Positions 17,163 to 28,362 of a DNA stretch of 64,000 nucleotides are shown piece after piece. The notes under the pieces are model-generated. The model was given only the letters and a program-made list of their open reading frames with translations, was not told the origin of the DNA and did not search any database. Where the stretch lies: positions 4,150,438 to 4,214,437 of the forward strand of contig OX381716.1 in assembly GCA_947462335.1 (NCBI GenBank). The letters run 5' to 3'. Source of the DNA: Harmothoe impar. Lineage: Eukaryota > Annelida > Polychaeta > Phyllodocida > Polynoidae. How positions within the stretch are numbered: the first letter of the stretch is position 1; the number at the start of each line of letters is the position of its first letter. The translations under genes were made by a program, and so were the position numbers.

Positions 17163-18512
17163 TCAACCTTCTAGGGGCAGGGACCGGTCTTGGTGTCCCT
17201 CCTCTTGGATTGGGCTGGGTTCGATCAGGACTGGGGGGGATCCTCCGTATGAACCAGGGTTCGGCACAGCCCCGGCTCCTCCTCCCGGATTAGTTCCGGG
17301 GTTCGGAGCACCACTGGTCCCCCTACTCGGAATCGATCCACCCCCTTCATTATAGGACTGATGTCCTTCGTTCGATCCGGCTCCGGGTAATGGTGCCCGA
17401 TACTGGTAGGTTATATTATATATCGGTGGTGGTGGTACCGTATAATGATGTCCTGCCAGCGTGTCGTCCGCAAAGGGATGCAGAGAGCCGTAACTATGGT
17501 TCATTCGTTTGGGTGGGGCTTCGCTCGTAATATCATGGGTGCTAGAGATTTCTTTCTCTTCGGTTCCCCCATACGTGACTTTACGGTAAGTCTCATTCGG
17601 GGCAGTTCCCCCATGGGTTCGTTCATACTTTCCCTCCGAAACAACCCCCCGTGTTTCGATTGGATCTACCGTAGTTAATATCAGACTAGGTGTGGATGCA
17701 ACGTGCTTAGGTGGCTGGGCTCCCTCATTCGTCGGTTCCCGGCTCCTAGTCCCTTCTTCTTTGCGGATCTCTTCTATCTGACTCTGATAGGCCAGGTAGG
17801 TATCATTGATTTCGTCTTTCTTTTTCTGAATAAGTTCGAGGTCAGCCTTCATGTCAATTCGAGCTTGCTTCAACTCCTCTCGTTCTTGCTCGAACTGTTC
17901 CCGCAGGGCCTGGCCGGATTTTTCTTCCTTCGAATAATCCGCCTTGATTTTCTTGACCCTTTTGGATTGTCGCTCGATCTCGCTTTCATAGGTATCCCGA
18001 AGATCACGACTTCGGCGAGCCTCTTCCTTTTCTTTCTGGAGTTGTGCCTGCTCCTCTGTCAGACTGTGTTGAGCGATCTTAACCTTCTGTTGGACTTTAG
18101 CCAATTGAGAGGTTTCGAGGGCCAACTGTTCACTTATATATTTCCTATCCGCTTGAATTCGGGATTTCACTTCGCTCAATTCTTCCGCTTCTTTCTCGTT
18201 CTGGGCGATTACCCTTGCCTTTTCGTCGGCCAGTCGGACCAAATCCTCATTCATGGCTGTATGCCGATCCCTCATCGTCTCCTCCTCCGCTTTCAATTTT
18301 TCACAGTAGGCGTCATAGTCAGGGACCTGTCGACCTCTTCTAGACAAGTCTCGTTCCATATGTCCGAGGTTCGGTTCGGAGGGAAGCATGTCTGCCCATG
18401 GGTTTCCTCTGAACGGATTGGTGTTCGGAACTGTTCTGATGGGAGGAAATTCTCCCGGAGTTCGAAAAATCAGACTCCTCTTTCGAGATTTTTTATTCTC
18501 CGGGGTATGCAT
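17163..18512 (-). CDS. First ORF of the LTR element: coiled-coil protein, gag-region
   Basis: 449 residues from a true ATG (18512; MHTPENKKSRKR). Residues ~60-250 are a long charged helix rich in E, K, R and Q (EKEAEELSEVKSRIQ; QKEKEEARRSRDLRD), predicted coiled coil. The C-terminal ~170 residues are Pro/Gly/Ser/Tyr-rich and low in complexity. It sits first after the primer site, and its stop lies right next to the gag ORF in another frame. Most Ty3/gypsy elements have a single gag; here a separate coiled-coil ORF precedes it. It may be a split gag N terminus or a separate structural protein. No named family is recognised, and the protein is presumed to act in particle assembly. Confidence 0.75.
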   Translation of the reverse strand: MHTPENKKSRKRSLIFRTPGEFPPIRTVPNTNPFRGNPWADMLPSEPNLGHMERDLSRRGRQVPDYDAYCEKLKAEEETMRDRHTAMNEDLVRLADEKARVIAQNEKEAEELSEVKSRIQADRKYISEQLALETSQLAKVQQKVKIAQHSLTEEQAQLQKEKEEARRSRDLRDTYESEIERQSKRVKKIKADYSKEEKSGQALREQFEQEREELKQARIDMKADLELIQKKKDEINDTYLAYQSQIEEIRKEEGTRSREPTNEGAQPPKHVASTPSLILTTVDPIETRGVVSEGKYERTHGGTAPNETYRKVTYGGTEEKEISSTHDITSEAPPKRMNHSYGSLHPFADDTLAGHHYTVPPPPIYNITYQYRAPLPGAGSNEGHQSYNEGGGSIPSRGTSGAPNPGTNPGGGAGAVPNPGSYGGSPPVLIEPSPIQEEGHQDRSLPLEG

Positions 18513-18656
18513 TCGAGAGGCAATATCCCAGATTTCATTTATCTGGACGACTGTGTAATCCAGTTCCCCATCCTCTAGTTCGGTCCCTGATCCTTCATCC
18601 CCCCCGTTCCTTGACTGAGCCTCTGCCAGGGTCAGTCCGCTATCTTATACATAAAA

Positions 18657-18674
18657 ATCCTGGTCACGGCACCA
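18657..18674 (-). other. Primer binding site, tRNA-His type
   Basis: One base inside the 5' LTR the minus strand reads TGGTGCCGTGACCAGGAT. It is complementary to a tRNA 3' end of sequence ...GTCACGGC-A-CCA, where UCACGGC fits the acceptor stem of eukaryotic tRNA-His. The tRNA assignment rests on recalled tRNA-His acceptor sequence and would be settled against the host tRNA set. Confidence 0.75.
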
Positions 18675-18675
18675 G

Positions 18676-18997
18676 TGTAGAGTTCGTCTTTATGTAATTC
18701 GATTAAATAAGGACTCGAACTGCAGTTTTCATGTAGAGATGCAAGAAAACAGGGTTTATTAGTACAACCTGTACAACAATGCTAATCCTTGAAGTATATG
18801 AGGTTCGATCAATGTATGTTTAGCTTTCAAATAACTTTCTATATATCACACAGTCAGAGACCTGAGGAGGTCTGCCAGAGCAAGGGGGTGAGGACAGCTT
18901 ATATACTGTCCGCTTCCGATAGGGGTGCCCCCTGGCTCTGGCCGCCCGAACTACCTTGTAGGCGTTCGACTATAATACTAATATTAGTGTCCCTACA
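18676..18997 (-). repeat. 5' LTR of the Ty3/gypsy element
   Basis: A 322-bp copy of the LTR and the one that drives the element. On the minus strand a TATATAAG box lies at 18898-18905 and a poly(A) signal AATAAA at 18755-18760. It is followed directly by the tRNA primer site. Confidence 0.93.
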
Positions 18998-20554
18998 ATA
19001 GCGAGGATATAGTGCAAGCATGGGAGAAAATATAATGTGTAGTAATAAAAGAGAAGAATAATCTGGTGGTGTGTTTCTAATAAAATACACCAGCATTATA
19101 CATATATGGGCCTTTATATGATGTGCATTATTTTAATCCCATATTGGAAAATCTCACATTTAGGACATATGCTATCCCTTTCTATTACTACCCAAGAATC
19201 ACATTTAGCTAACCTCCATTCCCTTAATATTATACTGTATTGAAAAATGTCGATATATAGCCACTTAACCATAGAGGTCTGCCTTGTCTGACGGGTGTTT
19301 ACTACAGTGTGAAACCCTGCCATGCCGTTACATGAGGCTGGGATTGAATAAAGACGGTAAATCCTGCTGTTAGTGGAGGTTTAATGAGGGTCTGAGAGGG
19401 TTAATGCTGGGCCTTTCCACACACACCAACCCTACCTTAAGTCCCCCTCCCTCTTTACACCAACCAATCCACTCACCTCCTCACTCTGCCCAAATCATCT
19501 CACAGAGAAAAGAGTCAAAAGGGGAGTCCAGCTATCCTCCAGAATGACAACCTCAGCGATTTCTGCTTCAGATTGCACTGGTTAGGATTCTACTGGAGTG
19601 GTAGGGTGGTTTGTGTTTCCTTTTTTTCTGTAGAACACTAACAGCCAGAACCATGTGTGTCTTTTGTACACATCTCTAAGCCTTTAGTTGTGAGCCAATC
19701 ACAGCCAATTCCTTTCAGAAACTGTCATAGAACATCTTGTTATTTGGCACAGTGTTGTATCCCTGAGTTGAGATCTCACAGACTTGGCAAAGACAAAGAA
19801 GTGCATGTCTAGATGGTGCAGACATGCACAATTAGAGTGGGACAACTGACAATAGTGCACTTTGGACAGCTAAGCCCCTTTGAGGTCCTGTTGGCACTGT
19901 TTGTCAACATTCATTCACTTGGCGGGACTATATAGGATCTGCTCTTGTTCATGTTTGTATTGTCCTCTTGCATAATGAAACATGATACAGCTGTGGATCA
20001 GAGAATCCTATAAGCAATCGGAGAGGATGCCAGCAGAAACTTTTTGTGAATGTGTAGAATTTGTATCTGAACCTTTGAAATCCAATTAAATCATGTTATT
20101 TTTAGCCTCACAATGGATGCCTATACTATTGCAGCATTGATCTCATAGTGCCTGTGTACTCCCAACATGGACTCTCCCGCAGGAAAAAGGTTCCCATTAT
20201 AAAGCACTAACTGCAGGTAATGGGAACCTTATTCCTGCCTAACCTTTCATATAGATATCCCTTAAAAGTAGCCACCAAGCACTTAGCTTGCTGCACATTC
20301 TTAGCCATCTTTACCATGTATAGCTAAATATGGTGGCCGCACTCCCCATGCTGATCAGCTGGTCTACTTCACCCTTGAGGAATGACACAATGCTTTGATG
20401 CATGATGTAAGTGGATGTCATGTCACATAAATTGAGCCTTGTTTTAACCATCTTTCATGAGTTTATTCACGACAACTGAGCAAGACAGTTGTCAGATTTT
20501 GTTTCTGAACACAACAACTACAATATGTCAAAGATGTTGGCAAAGAAAAACTGT
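18998..20554. other. Gene-free stretch
   Basis: Starts with the ATAG target duplication. The rest is anonymous AT-rich DNA, except an imperfect hairpin at 20179-20238 described separately. No coding region is supportable. Confidence 0.45.
20179..20238. ncRNA. 60-nt hairpin, possible small-RNA precursor
   Basis: Two 21-nt arms (GCAGGAAAAAGGTTCCCATT with one more base, and its near-perfect inverse ending TTATTCCTGC) pair with one mismatch across a loop of about 18 nt. The size resembles a pre-miRNA, but so would a small inverted-repeat relic. There is no family match from memory. Confidence 0.2.
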
Positions 20555-20810
20555 TTGCTAAGCTTCTGCTGGGAGAGTGGAGGCTAGTCTGCCAAGCCTC
20601 TGCTTGGAGAGTGTATGGCTGAGGGAGTAATGACCTGTACCTGGAAAGTGTCCCCTGTGGTCAGAGACTGGGACACTGAGGCACAATGTGGTGTATGTGA
20701 TAGATTTGGCAGCAACAAGGGCAGACAATGGGTCAGGTGGGGTTTTGGTCGGGATAGAACAGGGGGTGTTAGGGGTGGGTATCTGCCTAATAGTCCTCAG
20801 GAGGGGCTCC
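20555..20810 (-). repeat. Dispersed repeat, inverted partner of 46375-46570
   Basis: Read on the minus strand this segment aligns by eye with 46375-46570. Shared blocks include CAGTGTCCCAGTC, GGTCATTA, CCACTCTCCCAGCAGA and CTAGCCTC in the same order. The family is unnamed. It matters because the partner supplies the apparent N terminus of the Ngaro RT ORF. Confidence 0.6.
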
Positions 20811-22030
20811 CATAGGATTAACACTGGGGGAGTCTTTTTCAGAATGAAAATTGGTTTTTGTACCGTGGGAAATAGATTAGTATTCTTGCACACTGTTCAG
20901 AAAGTATCTAAACTATTCATGGTGTAATTTAGTTGTCCAAAGCAACAGAATATATGTGTAACTCTACAAGGAACTTTACAAGTAAAACAGGGTCACACCA
21001 GTAGGTAATTCTGGTTCAGAATTATTCATATCTTACTGCCAAACTGCTTAATAATTGATAGAGCAGTAGCATAAAAAACAATATGCCTTTGTTTTAGAGC
21101 AATGCATAGCTGCTCCGGTAGCATTTGTGTTCTACTGTTTGACCGTAGAACATTATTAGATTTCTCATCAACAAATGTAATATTGAATGTGACTTGGTGA
21201 GTGCCCTGATCCTGACCTGAACTAACCTTTTCAGTGGGACTGGAGGGATGGGGGGTAAACAGGGGGTGGAGATTACCTGAATGGTTGTGTCAACAGACAT
21301 AGTAGCACAAATTAGTTTCCCATTTTTTGAACAGTACTATTTCATTCTATAAGTGGATGGGTACTGTTAAGAAGAACTCCCTTCTCACTTGTTGAATCTA
21401 TACATCATTTCATGCAAGCTTGCCATCAATCACTACAGAATTGAAACCTGGTCATTCATAATTACCCATCAAATTCCAAACATATTCCTTGTCTTTTGTT
21501 TATCCTCTATGGGCTGACCAATAGTGAGTAGCACAGTCGGGGGAGGGGGGGGGCTGTTGGCCCGATGCCTGAGAAGGATTGCACTGTGTGAGTGTTTTTA
21601 ACATTTTAAATGTAAATTAAATTTGCTTGAAGCATATTTAGTTTGAGCAATTCATGCCACTTAAATCCACATGAATGCTGTTATGACCTTTGTAGGATAT
21701 TTATGTGACATTGCTGAATTTAAATCCACATGAAGCATTCTTTTAAGGCATCTTGAATTTGCTTAAATGCAAACATCCATGTCATGTCCCCTGGTGGCAA
21801 TGTCACCAGTTAGAAGCAAGCTCTTTTATCACAGGAGTTTCACAGCCTCTTCTTCATTCTTCTCCTTTGGAAGCTTAAATGGACAGATGTGAAACATGTG
21901 CTGGTAGAGAAATTAAGCTATCCATAAAGATTTGTCCCTGTTTTTGCCATATTTAATTGTAGCAACTCTGCATTTATGTGTGCCATAATAATTGGTTTAA
22001 TTTCCATGAGGTGGATAGAAATTGTATTCT
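20811..22030. other. Gene-free stretch
   Basis: No feature is recognised. A near-repeated phrase, TTAAATCCACATGAA, occurs at about 21662 and 21720. Apart from that this is anonymous sequence. Confidence 0.4.
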
Positions 22031-22355
22031 ACTGGAATGAATGAATGCCAAGAACCTATTAAGGGCCCTTACAACACCTCCCCCACCGTACCCCACATGG
22101 CCTGTTCCCATGACCCTACAGAGGTCCTGGGTACCTGCTGTGTACATGCCCACACCCCATTAGGCCTCCTCCTCCTCACTCCCTCCTCCTCCATCTCCCT
22201 ACCCACTCCTCCTTCACTTCAGCACAGTGGCAGAAATAGCTCATTTAATCAATATATTTTCTTATAAAAAATTGAGGCCCATTTTTGGCCACTTTTTTCA
22301 TCTACAGCCCCTCACTAGGAGTAGCTCGAAATACCATTTAGCAGGCCTGGAGCAG
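22031..22355 (+). repeat. Dispersed repeat, inverted partner of 44600-44900
   Basis: Shares ordered blocks with the reverse complement of 44600-44900: CATGGCCTGTTCCCATGACC-like, GAGGTCC, a CCTCCTCC-rich part, CTTCAGCACA, ATAGCTCATTTAATCAATATAT, and CTGGAGCAGGTCAAA-like at the end. Non-coding; an old pair of copies in opposite orientation. Confidence 0.6.
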
Positions 22356-23894
22356 GTCAAACCACATGAGCAACTGATTTTGATTTTGATTTTCCAATTA
22401 CACAATGTATTTGTGTCTGTCTTATACACCATTTTTTATGAGCATTGTGTAATTGAAAAAAAAAGAAGAAACTGAACCCAAAATTAGCTTTTCACCCATG
22501 TTTAGCCCTGTTTTTGGAGTACATATATGTGATGTACAGTATATTAATGTAAGTTCAGAAGACTTACAAAGGGCTCATGACAGTGTTTTTTAAAGATTAT
22601 CATGTCTATCAATAGGGCCCCTCTATAGGTGGCCATGGAAAATCTGAGGGTCTCGTGACAAGCACATTATCAAGTACTTTGTTTAACCAGCTTGAGATAA
22701 ATCTCTTGTTATTGATTTCACAAAAACAGCAACCCTTTGATTTAAATTACAAGTAATGAAATTAATAAAATCAAGATCACTGATGCATGTTCACATGCCG
22801 ATTCATAATGAGATTCATAATGGGGTTCAATTGAAGGTCAGCAGTTGGGTACCATGGGAATAAAGTCTGAATTGGAGTTTTTGATTGGAAAGACAGCTTT
22901 CAATAAGTTTGTATAGGAATCAACTTGTACTTCGCCGCACTTGCTTTCAAATCCTGAACTCAACTCACATACAACCTATTTCCCTGTAGACCCCACCTGT
23001 GCCACCATAGCCATCGGTCTGCCTGTCAGCCTACTATGTACCCTGTAACTAGCTACTCTTACTTGTCCTGCTTTTCACGTATCAACTCAGTAGGGTCAGC
23101 ACGATGCATGAATGCAGCACTGGTGGGCTACCAATTGTGGCTGCATTACTGCATCATGCCGACCAAAAGAAATGCATTAAAGAACTAAATATGGGGGTAT
23201 CGATTTTTTGGGGGGGGGTCCCCATGTCACATGTGAATTTGAAATAAATAGCCATGTCACCTGTCACTTCAATCCCCATGTCCCATGTCACCTTTAAGAA
23301 CCGGTCCTGTCTCATGTTGATTTTAAGAAATACGCTATGTTATGTCATTTATCTTTTTCCACAAAGTTCCATGTCACATGTCACATGTCAACTTTGAGAA
23401 ATGGCCATGTTGCTGAGTCAAATTAAGCCATCCACCCCCATTATATGGCCCGTATCTGGTTATACTGTCAAGGGGTGATGCTACAAGATGGGGTCCGTAC
23501 CACCAGGGCCCTCTCCCTACACTATACTCGGCCCAAGCTGTACTTTCTGCAGCCTACTCCCAGTCCAACCTGTCCCTATACATCTTCCTGATCTACCCCC
23601 CCCCACTCCTCTCCACACACCCCCACCTACCACACATACTCCTGTGCCGCCTGCAGGGTACAAATTGACGTGCCCACAGCGCATGCATCAGGCCCCCTGT
23701 TGGAGGCCACGTGACCCTACAGAGAGGTCCTTGACCTTTGGAGTGTCGCTGGTTCCATGTGTCGTGTTACTGTGCTGGGACTCTGACTGATGTCAGGACC
23801 GGTGTACTGTACTCAGAGCATAACACAGGCTTATTAAGCATGTTTTTATTGGTAGAAATGGGGCAATACAGTTAATATGACCTATAAAGGTTGA
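22356..23894. repeat. Gene-free stretch with M1 fragment and degenerate CATGTCAC repeats
   Basis: An M1-family fragment lies at about 23091-23175 (GATGCATGAATGCAGCACTGG). From 23222 to 23415 the phrase CCATGTCACATGTCA and variants recurs with a loose period near 50 bp. The open frame at 23488-23790 is Pro-rich and shows no domain. Confidence 0.45.
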
Positions 23895-23924
23895 CTAATG
23901 TTCCTATTTCCTGCTGTTTTATAC

Positions 23925-24021
23925 ATGATGCATAAATTCAGCCCTGGCCAGTGACTGGCCGGGGCAGCATTCAATATATATGCCAACCCTATGGGGTTAA
24001 GACGCTCCAAGGGGGCCAGCA
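23925..24021. repeat. M1 short repeat, left half (split by insertion)
   Basis: Matches the first half of the M1 family (ATGATGCATAAATTCAGCCCTGG, then a CCCTATGGGGTTAAGACGCTCC-type block and GGCCAGCA). It breaks exactly where the composite element begins. The second half resumes at 28363. Confidence 0.65.
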
Positions 24022-24110
24022 TTATTATACCTAGGACAACAAAGCACACAGGATTGCTATCTCTTAAGCATAGAAGCTACGGGCGGCGTATTTGTGGCAT
24101 AAACTCCTCT

Positions 24111-24222
24111 GTACGCCACTCTCACGCCCTGAGCGTGGCGTACAGACGTGAGCGTGGCGTACAGACCCTGAGAGTGGCGTACAGACCCTGAGAGTGGCGT
24201 ACAGACCCTGAGAGTGGCGTAC
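24111..24222. repeat. Left mirrored 20-bp array (GTGGCGTAC)
   Basis: One GTACGCCAC at 24111-24119, then five GTGGCGTAC at 24135, 24154, 24174, 24194 and 24214, with a period of 20 bp (spacer ACAGACCCTGAGA-like). It is just inside the left terminal repeat. Confidence 0.85.
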
Positions 24223-24471
24223 AGACCGGAAAGTAGTTCCAGCGGTGGCGCCCTCAGTGACCGACAAATGTACTAATAGAAGCGAGCGCCGCAGCGCCCC
24301 CTGTGTATTTGCAGCGGAATTAGAAGCGCTTTCGCTGGTTTCTGGCGCTCCCAGCGGCCGCAGCCGACAAATGTAAACAAAGCGCGGCAAATAGAAGCGC
24401 CCCTAGCGGAAATTGTCGGCAAATGAGGGTGTGGCAGCCGACAATTAAATCATTGAAGCCTGAAAATCAAA
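24223..24471 (+). promoter_or_regulatory. GC-rich upstream region of the recombinase gene
   Basis: Lies between the 20-bp array and the ATG. It is rich in GCGCC, AGCGC and GCAGCCGACAA words, the last occurring twice (about 24360 and 24437), and includes AGCGCCCCCTG at about 24292, which resembles the core of CTCF sites. This is a likely promoter region by position only. Confidence 0.35.
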
Positions 24472-26760
24472 ATGGAGAAGACGTACCTTGAGTCCGTGCT
24501 TGCTTCTGAGGCTGTTGACGACTTTGTCGTCGATAATGTCGTCGATATAATGAACGAGCTGCACATTGAAGCTGGCGAGGACGTCTCTGAGTTCAATTTA
24601 GAGGCAGTCACTGAAGCAATGCATGAAGAAATCGCCTTGGACATCTCCCAATTTGAAGCGCTGCAGATCCTGGAGGAGGAGAAGAAGATGGATATGATAG
24701 TTGACGACACAGTTGTGTCGGCAGACATAGATGCACTAATATCCACCATAGAAAAACGTGGTAAATTTGAGGAAGAAATCCAACAGGTAAATTTGGAAGA
24801 AGAAGTCAATTTTTTGAACGATACCCAGCCCCCCCCCCCTGGTAGGAGCTGAACTGCGCCCGAATGCTTCATGTAGAAGTAAACTGAAACTCCAGAGGCC
24901 TAATCCTTGGACAGTGGTGGAACTTACAGATGAAATGAAGCCCCCCCCCCACCTCCAGAGCGCTGTCTGATGCAGAACTGAAAATCTATGTAAATGATCA
25001 GCGTTCAGCAAACACCGTGAGACGAACCGAGCAGGTAAGATAAATTTAAAATGAAAAAAAATATTTGTAAAAGTAGCAAAATTAAAAAAATTGAAAAAAA
25101 ATGGCCCAAAACTGCAGAGAAAATACTTAAAATATTGCCAAAAAACAGAAATGAAGTTTAAAAAAATCCTGTAAAATTTGACGTAAAAAAAAAATAATTT
25201 TTTGTTGATTTTTTGAAATTTTGGTTTTGCAGGTGGTAAAGAAATTCAAGCATTATATGCTGATGACACACCTGGACGCTAGGCCTATGAATACATTAGA
25301 TCCTGGGACTTTGAATAACTACGTGGCAAACTACCTGCTGACTACTCGTAGGGCAGATGGGAAAGAATTCTAGCCAGACACCCTCACCAGCATCCACCGG
25401 GCCATCGACAGGTAAATTTACTTTGATTGATTTTAAAATAATTATTTAAAAAAATTAAAAGAAATCAAATATTATTAATTTAAAAAAGACGTACAAAAGG
25501 GCACAATTTTTTCTTTAATTTAAAAAAAATGGAAAATAATGGTACAAGGTATTATAATAATTTTTTTTTTCATTTTTATATATTTTTAGGCACCTCAAAG
25601 AACACAACTACACATTCTGCATACTAACGGACGAGATGTTCCACTCAAGCCGGGCTGTGCTACAAGGGCGTAGGAAGGAGCTGAAGGGACAGGGCAAAGG
25701 CAACAAACCCAATCGCTCTGATGCTGTGACGGATAACCACATAGAGAAACTATGGGGTACCGGTCTGTTTGGGGGGGATAATGGGAGATCCTTGCAAGAC
25801 ACCCTATTTTTTTATATGGGCTCTGCTTTTGGATTTAGGGGGTGCCACGAAGCTTGTCAGTTAAAATGGGGGGATGTGGTGGTTGGAAGGGACGAGCAGG
25901 GTACTAATTTTTTGGAATTACGTTGTGAAAGGATGACCAAAACCCGTCAGGGGCAAAGTGGAGGTCATGTGAGATCGTACAACCCACGCCTCTATTCTGA
26001 GACCGAAGACACCAGATGCCCTGTACAGCTATATTGGCTTTACAGCGAGAGGCGTCCTGCGGAAATGAAGCAGCCAGATTCACCATTCTACCAACTCCAA
26101 AACAAGGGACAGGACCAGCTGACCGGGTGTGGTATAAAAGCCAACCTATGGGCATCAACAAGCTGTCGGCAATAATGCCTACTATATCTAAGGCGGCCTC
26201 ACTTGACGGGCATATCACGAATCACAGTATTAGGAAAACTACTTGCCAAAACCTACTTGCGTCCAATATTCCCAGTGTGGCTGCTATTCAGTTAACAGGC
26301 CACAAATCTGTTGAAAGCCTCAGTCACTACTCCATGGCCACAAAGGACCAACAGAAAGCCATGTCCCTGATAGCTACCGGGCAGAAAAGAAAAGCATCTT
26401 CTTCTGAGGGAGCCTGCGGCACCACGTCAGCCCCCCTCCCCCCCCCCCCGCCCTGCCATTTCCAGATGTCTCCCGGTCAGATTGCAATGAGGTTGCAGTA
26501 ACCTCATCATCCTCACACCACAATTCAGCTACCTCAAATGCAATCAACTCACAGAATGCTGTAGCGCCTTCTTCATCGATCCAGACCCCGCCTCCATTCC
26601 ATTTCGTCCCGGGAGTCCCTGCCCCAAACGCCGCGGCGCAAGCGGCCGCAGCCGCCGGCATGTTGGCTGGCGCAAATATTTCCGGGGGAGTTGTGTCAAT
26701 AAACTTCAATTACGGTCCCAGCTCAAGTGTCAGCACTAGAAATGACCTTGACGTGGTTAA
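24472..26760 (+). pseudogene. Crypton-type tyrosine recombinase gene (DUF3504-like), intron-containing, decayed
   Basis: Exon 1 about 24472-24786 (ATG, acidic, ends CAACAG/GTAAAT). A second exon ends at 25034 (ACCGTGAGACGAACCGAGCAG/GTAAG, split here by the exon boundary). Exon 3 is 25233-25411 (LDPGTLNNYVANYLLTTRR). Exon 4 runs from 25590 (HLKEHNYTFCILTDEMFHSS). The layout matches the Crypton/DUF3504 recombinase seen in ZMYM2-like, QRICH1 and KIAA1958 proteins. Catalytic residues: Arg (codon 25837, FGFRG), His and Arg in HSIRK (26223, 26232), His in GHKS (26301) and Tyr in SHY (26328). A C-terminal Ala-rich tail follows. Breaks: UAG at 25371, a frameshift near 26095-26110, and an uncertain frame at a C-run near 24945. 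Role when intact: strand-exchange recombinase for transposition. Confidence 0.82.
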
Positions 26761-27317
26761 CAACCCTCATGTCTAGACTATGGACACAGTTTAATTTACT
26801 AATTATAAGACTTTTACCTTGTATTTTGAAGTTTCCAACACGTAAAATCCATGATGTCTCCATCGGCGATCCTCCTCGTGTGAAATCCCCGCCAAGACTG
26901 AGCGGGCGTAGTAATATGAAAAAAAGTTAGCCCCTGTGGCTTTTGAAAGTTGATTTGTGCGTGTATTTTGACATAACTTTTCTTAATTATGCGATTCCAC
27001 ATAACGTAGATGCATTTAAAACAAAAAATAATTGAAAATTAAAAAAATTGAAAAAAAATCGTTCAGAAAATAGTCCCTTAGCGCATGGATTGGGAGGGAG
27101 TGAAGAGGCTGGTTCTTTATGGTTTCTACGCAGTACATAACGTATGGCCCAGGTGTCCAGTGTAGTTCAGGCGGACGACCATCAGCGCCACCCTCGGAGT
27201 ATGCGAGTACCAGGACCAAGATGGCGTTCGTTTGTTGATTTCAGCTAAGTAAACAGTTGTTTTTGTCAATTTTTGGCCATTTTAATTGGAATTTGATGGT
27301 GAAACTAGGTATAATAA

Positions 27318-27638
27318 ATCTAAAACGGCACGCGGTTTGCATACTCGTGTTTTTAGCCAACTCGTGTACGCCACGGTACCCACTCGTCGGCTTATGAAGC
27401 CGACTCGTGGGTACCGTGGCGTACACTCGTTGGCTAAAAACACTCGTATGCAACCGCCATGCCGTTTTAGCTTAGTATTAAGCTAAAACGTCACGGCGGT
27501 TGCATACGAGTGGTTTTATTCAATGAGTGTACGCCACAGGAAGCCACGAGTTGGCTTCATAAGCCAACAAGTGGCTCCCTGTGGCGTACAAGAATTGAAT
27601 AAATCCACAAGTATGCAAACCGTGTGATGTTTTAGATT
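27318..27638. repeat. Triple-hairpin palindromic segment with ~30-bp inverted ends
   Basis: The ends (ATCTAAAACGGCACGCGGTT... and its inverse) pair over about 30 bp, and the symmetry extends outward through AGGTATAATAA. Inside are three consecutive stem-loops: about 27337-27452 (long stem, centre CGGCTTATGAAGCCG), 27464-27490 (CGTTTTAGCTTAGTATTAAGCTAAAACG-type, 28 nt in total), and about 27503-27617 (centre TTGGCTTCATAAGCCAA). Both large stems carry GTACGCCAC/GTGGCGTAC, the same motif as the terminal arrays. It has the look of a MITE or a recombinase recognition structure. Confidence 0.75.
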
Positions 27639-27697
27639 TATTATACCTACGACAACACAGTATACAGAGTCCCTATCTCTTAACTATAGAAGCCTAG
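27639..27697. repeat. Third copy of the composite element's terminal sequence
   Basis: TTATTATACCTACGACAACA followed by a CCCTATCTCTTAACTATAGAAG block. It is closer to the right terminus (28305-28362, inverted) than to the left one, so 27639-28363 may be an element in its own right of about 725 bp. Confidence 0.65.
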
Positions 27698-28160
27698 TCT
27701 TACTAGTTGAACAAGGTATACTTCCGTTCTCGGAGGTGTCATCCATTCTTGGGGGTGAAGAGGGTCCCCCCCTGAGGTAGGAAAGTCGCCGAAATTAAGG
27801 GGTTCAGGTCTAAAAGTCGCTTTTTTGGACCCTTTGCTCTATTTAAATATCAATTTTGTCCAAAAGTCGCTAGGTCGCTTACATTATTGCCTTAGGTCGA
27901 AAGTCGCCTCCAAAACAGTTCAGGTCGCCAGGTCGTTTTTGACCCATCTGCAGCTACATTCTTGGGGAAGTAAGATCCTCTAACACTGAAGTAACAGTAA
28001 CAACTAACATGCACCACTTATCACCAGCCCTCTTGTCACTTTAATATCGATTGTAACTCAGTGGTAGGAATTATAAGCCTATTTCCCTTTGTGGAAATCG
28101 GGGTTGGGGTGGGGAGCTGTCCCAGGGATGCTGAAGGGCTGCTGTTGAAGCTGGGGCCTT

Positions 28161-28273
28161 GTACGCCACGCTCACGACGTGTACGCAACGCTCACGACGT
28201 GTACGCCACGCTCACGACGTGTACGCCACGCTCACGACGTGTACGCCACGCTCACAGCCTGAGAGTGGCGTAC
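28161..28273. repeat. Right mirrored 20-bp array (GTACGCCAC)
   Basis: GTACGCCAC at 28161, 28201, 28221 and 28241, a variant GTACGCAAC at 28181, and one inverted GTGGCGTAC at 28265-28273. This is the mirror image of the left array (five one way, one the other). Confidence 0.85.
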
Positions 28274-28362
28274 AAGCACTTTTATGCCACAAATACGCTG
28301 TCTGCAGCTTCTATAGTTAAGAGATAGGGACTCTGTATGCTTTGTTGTCCTAGGTATAATAA

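Larger units (their letters stand above)
7399..18997 (-). mobile_element. Ty3/gypsy LTR retrotransposon, full length, with an extra ORF
   Basis: Two direct LTRs (7399-7722 and 18676-18997) begin TGTAG and end CTACA and are nearly identical. A 4-bp duplication, ATAG, flanks the element (7395-7398 and 18998-19001). All genes read on the minus strand, so the 5' LTR is the right-hand one. Order in element sense: LTR, primer site, coiled-coil ORF, gag with zinc knuckle, PR-RT-RNaseH, integrase, CpG-rich spacer, zinc-finger ORF, polypurine tract, LTR. PR-RT-RH-IN order is the Ty3/gypsy arrangement. Matching LTRs imply a recent insertion, although pol carries a stop before integrase. At 11.6 kb it is long for the family, mainly because of the extra 3' ORF and the extra 5' ORF. 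Confidence 0.93.

Noticed and set aside
24064..24872. Minus-strand open frames of 108 and 140 codons
   Set aside because: They are antisense shadows of the 20-bp array and of recombinase exon 1.
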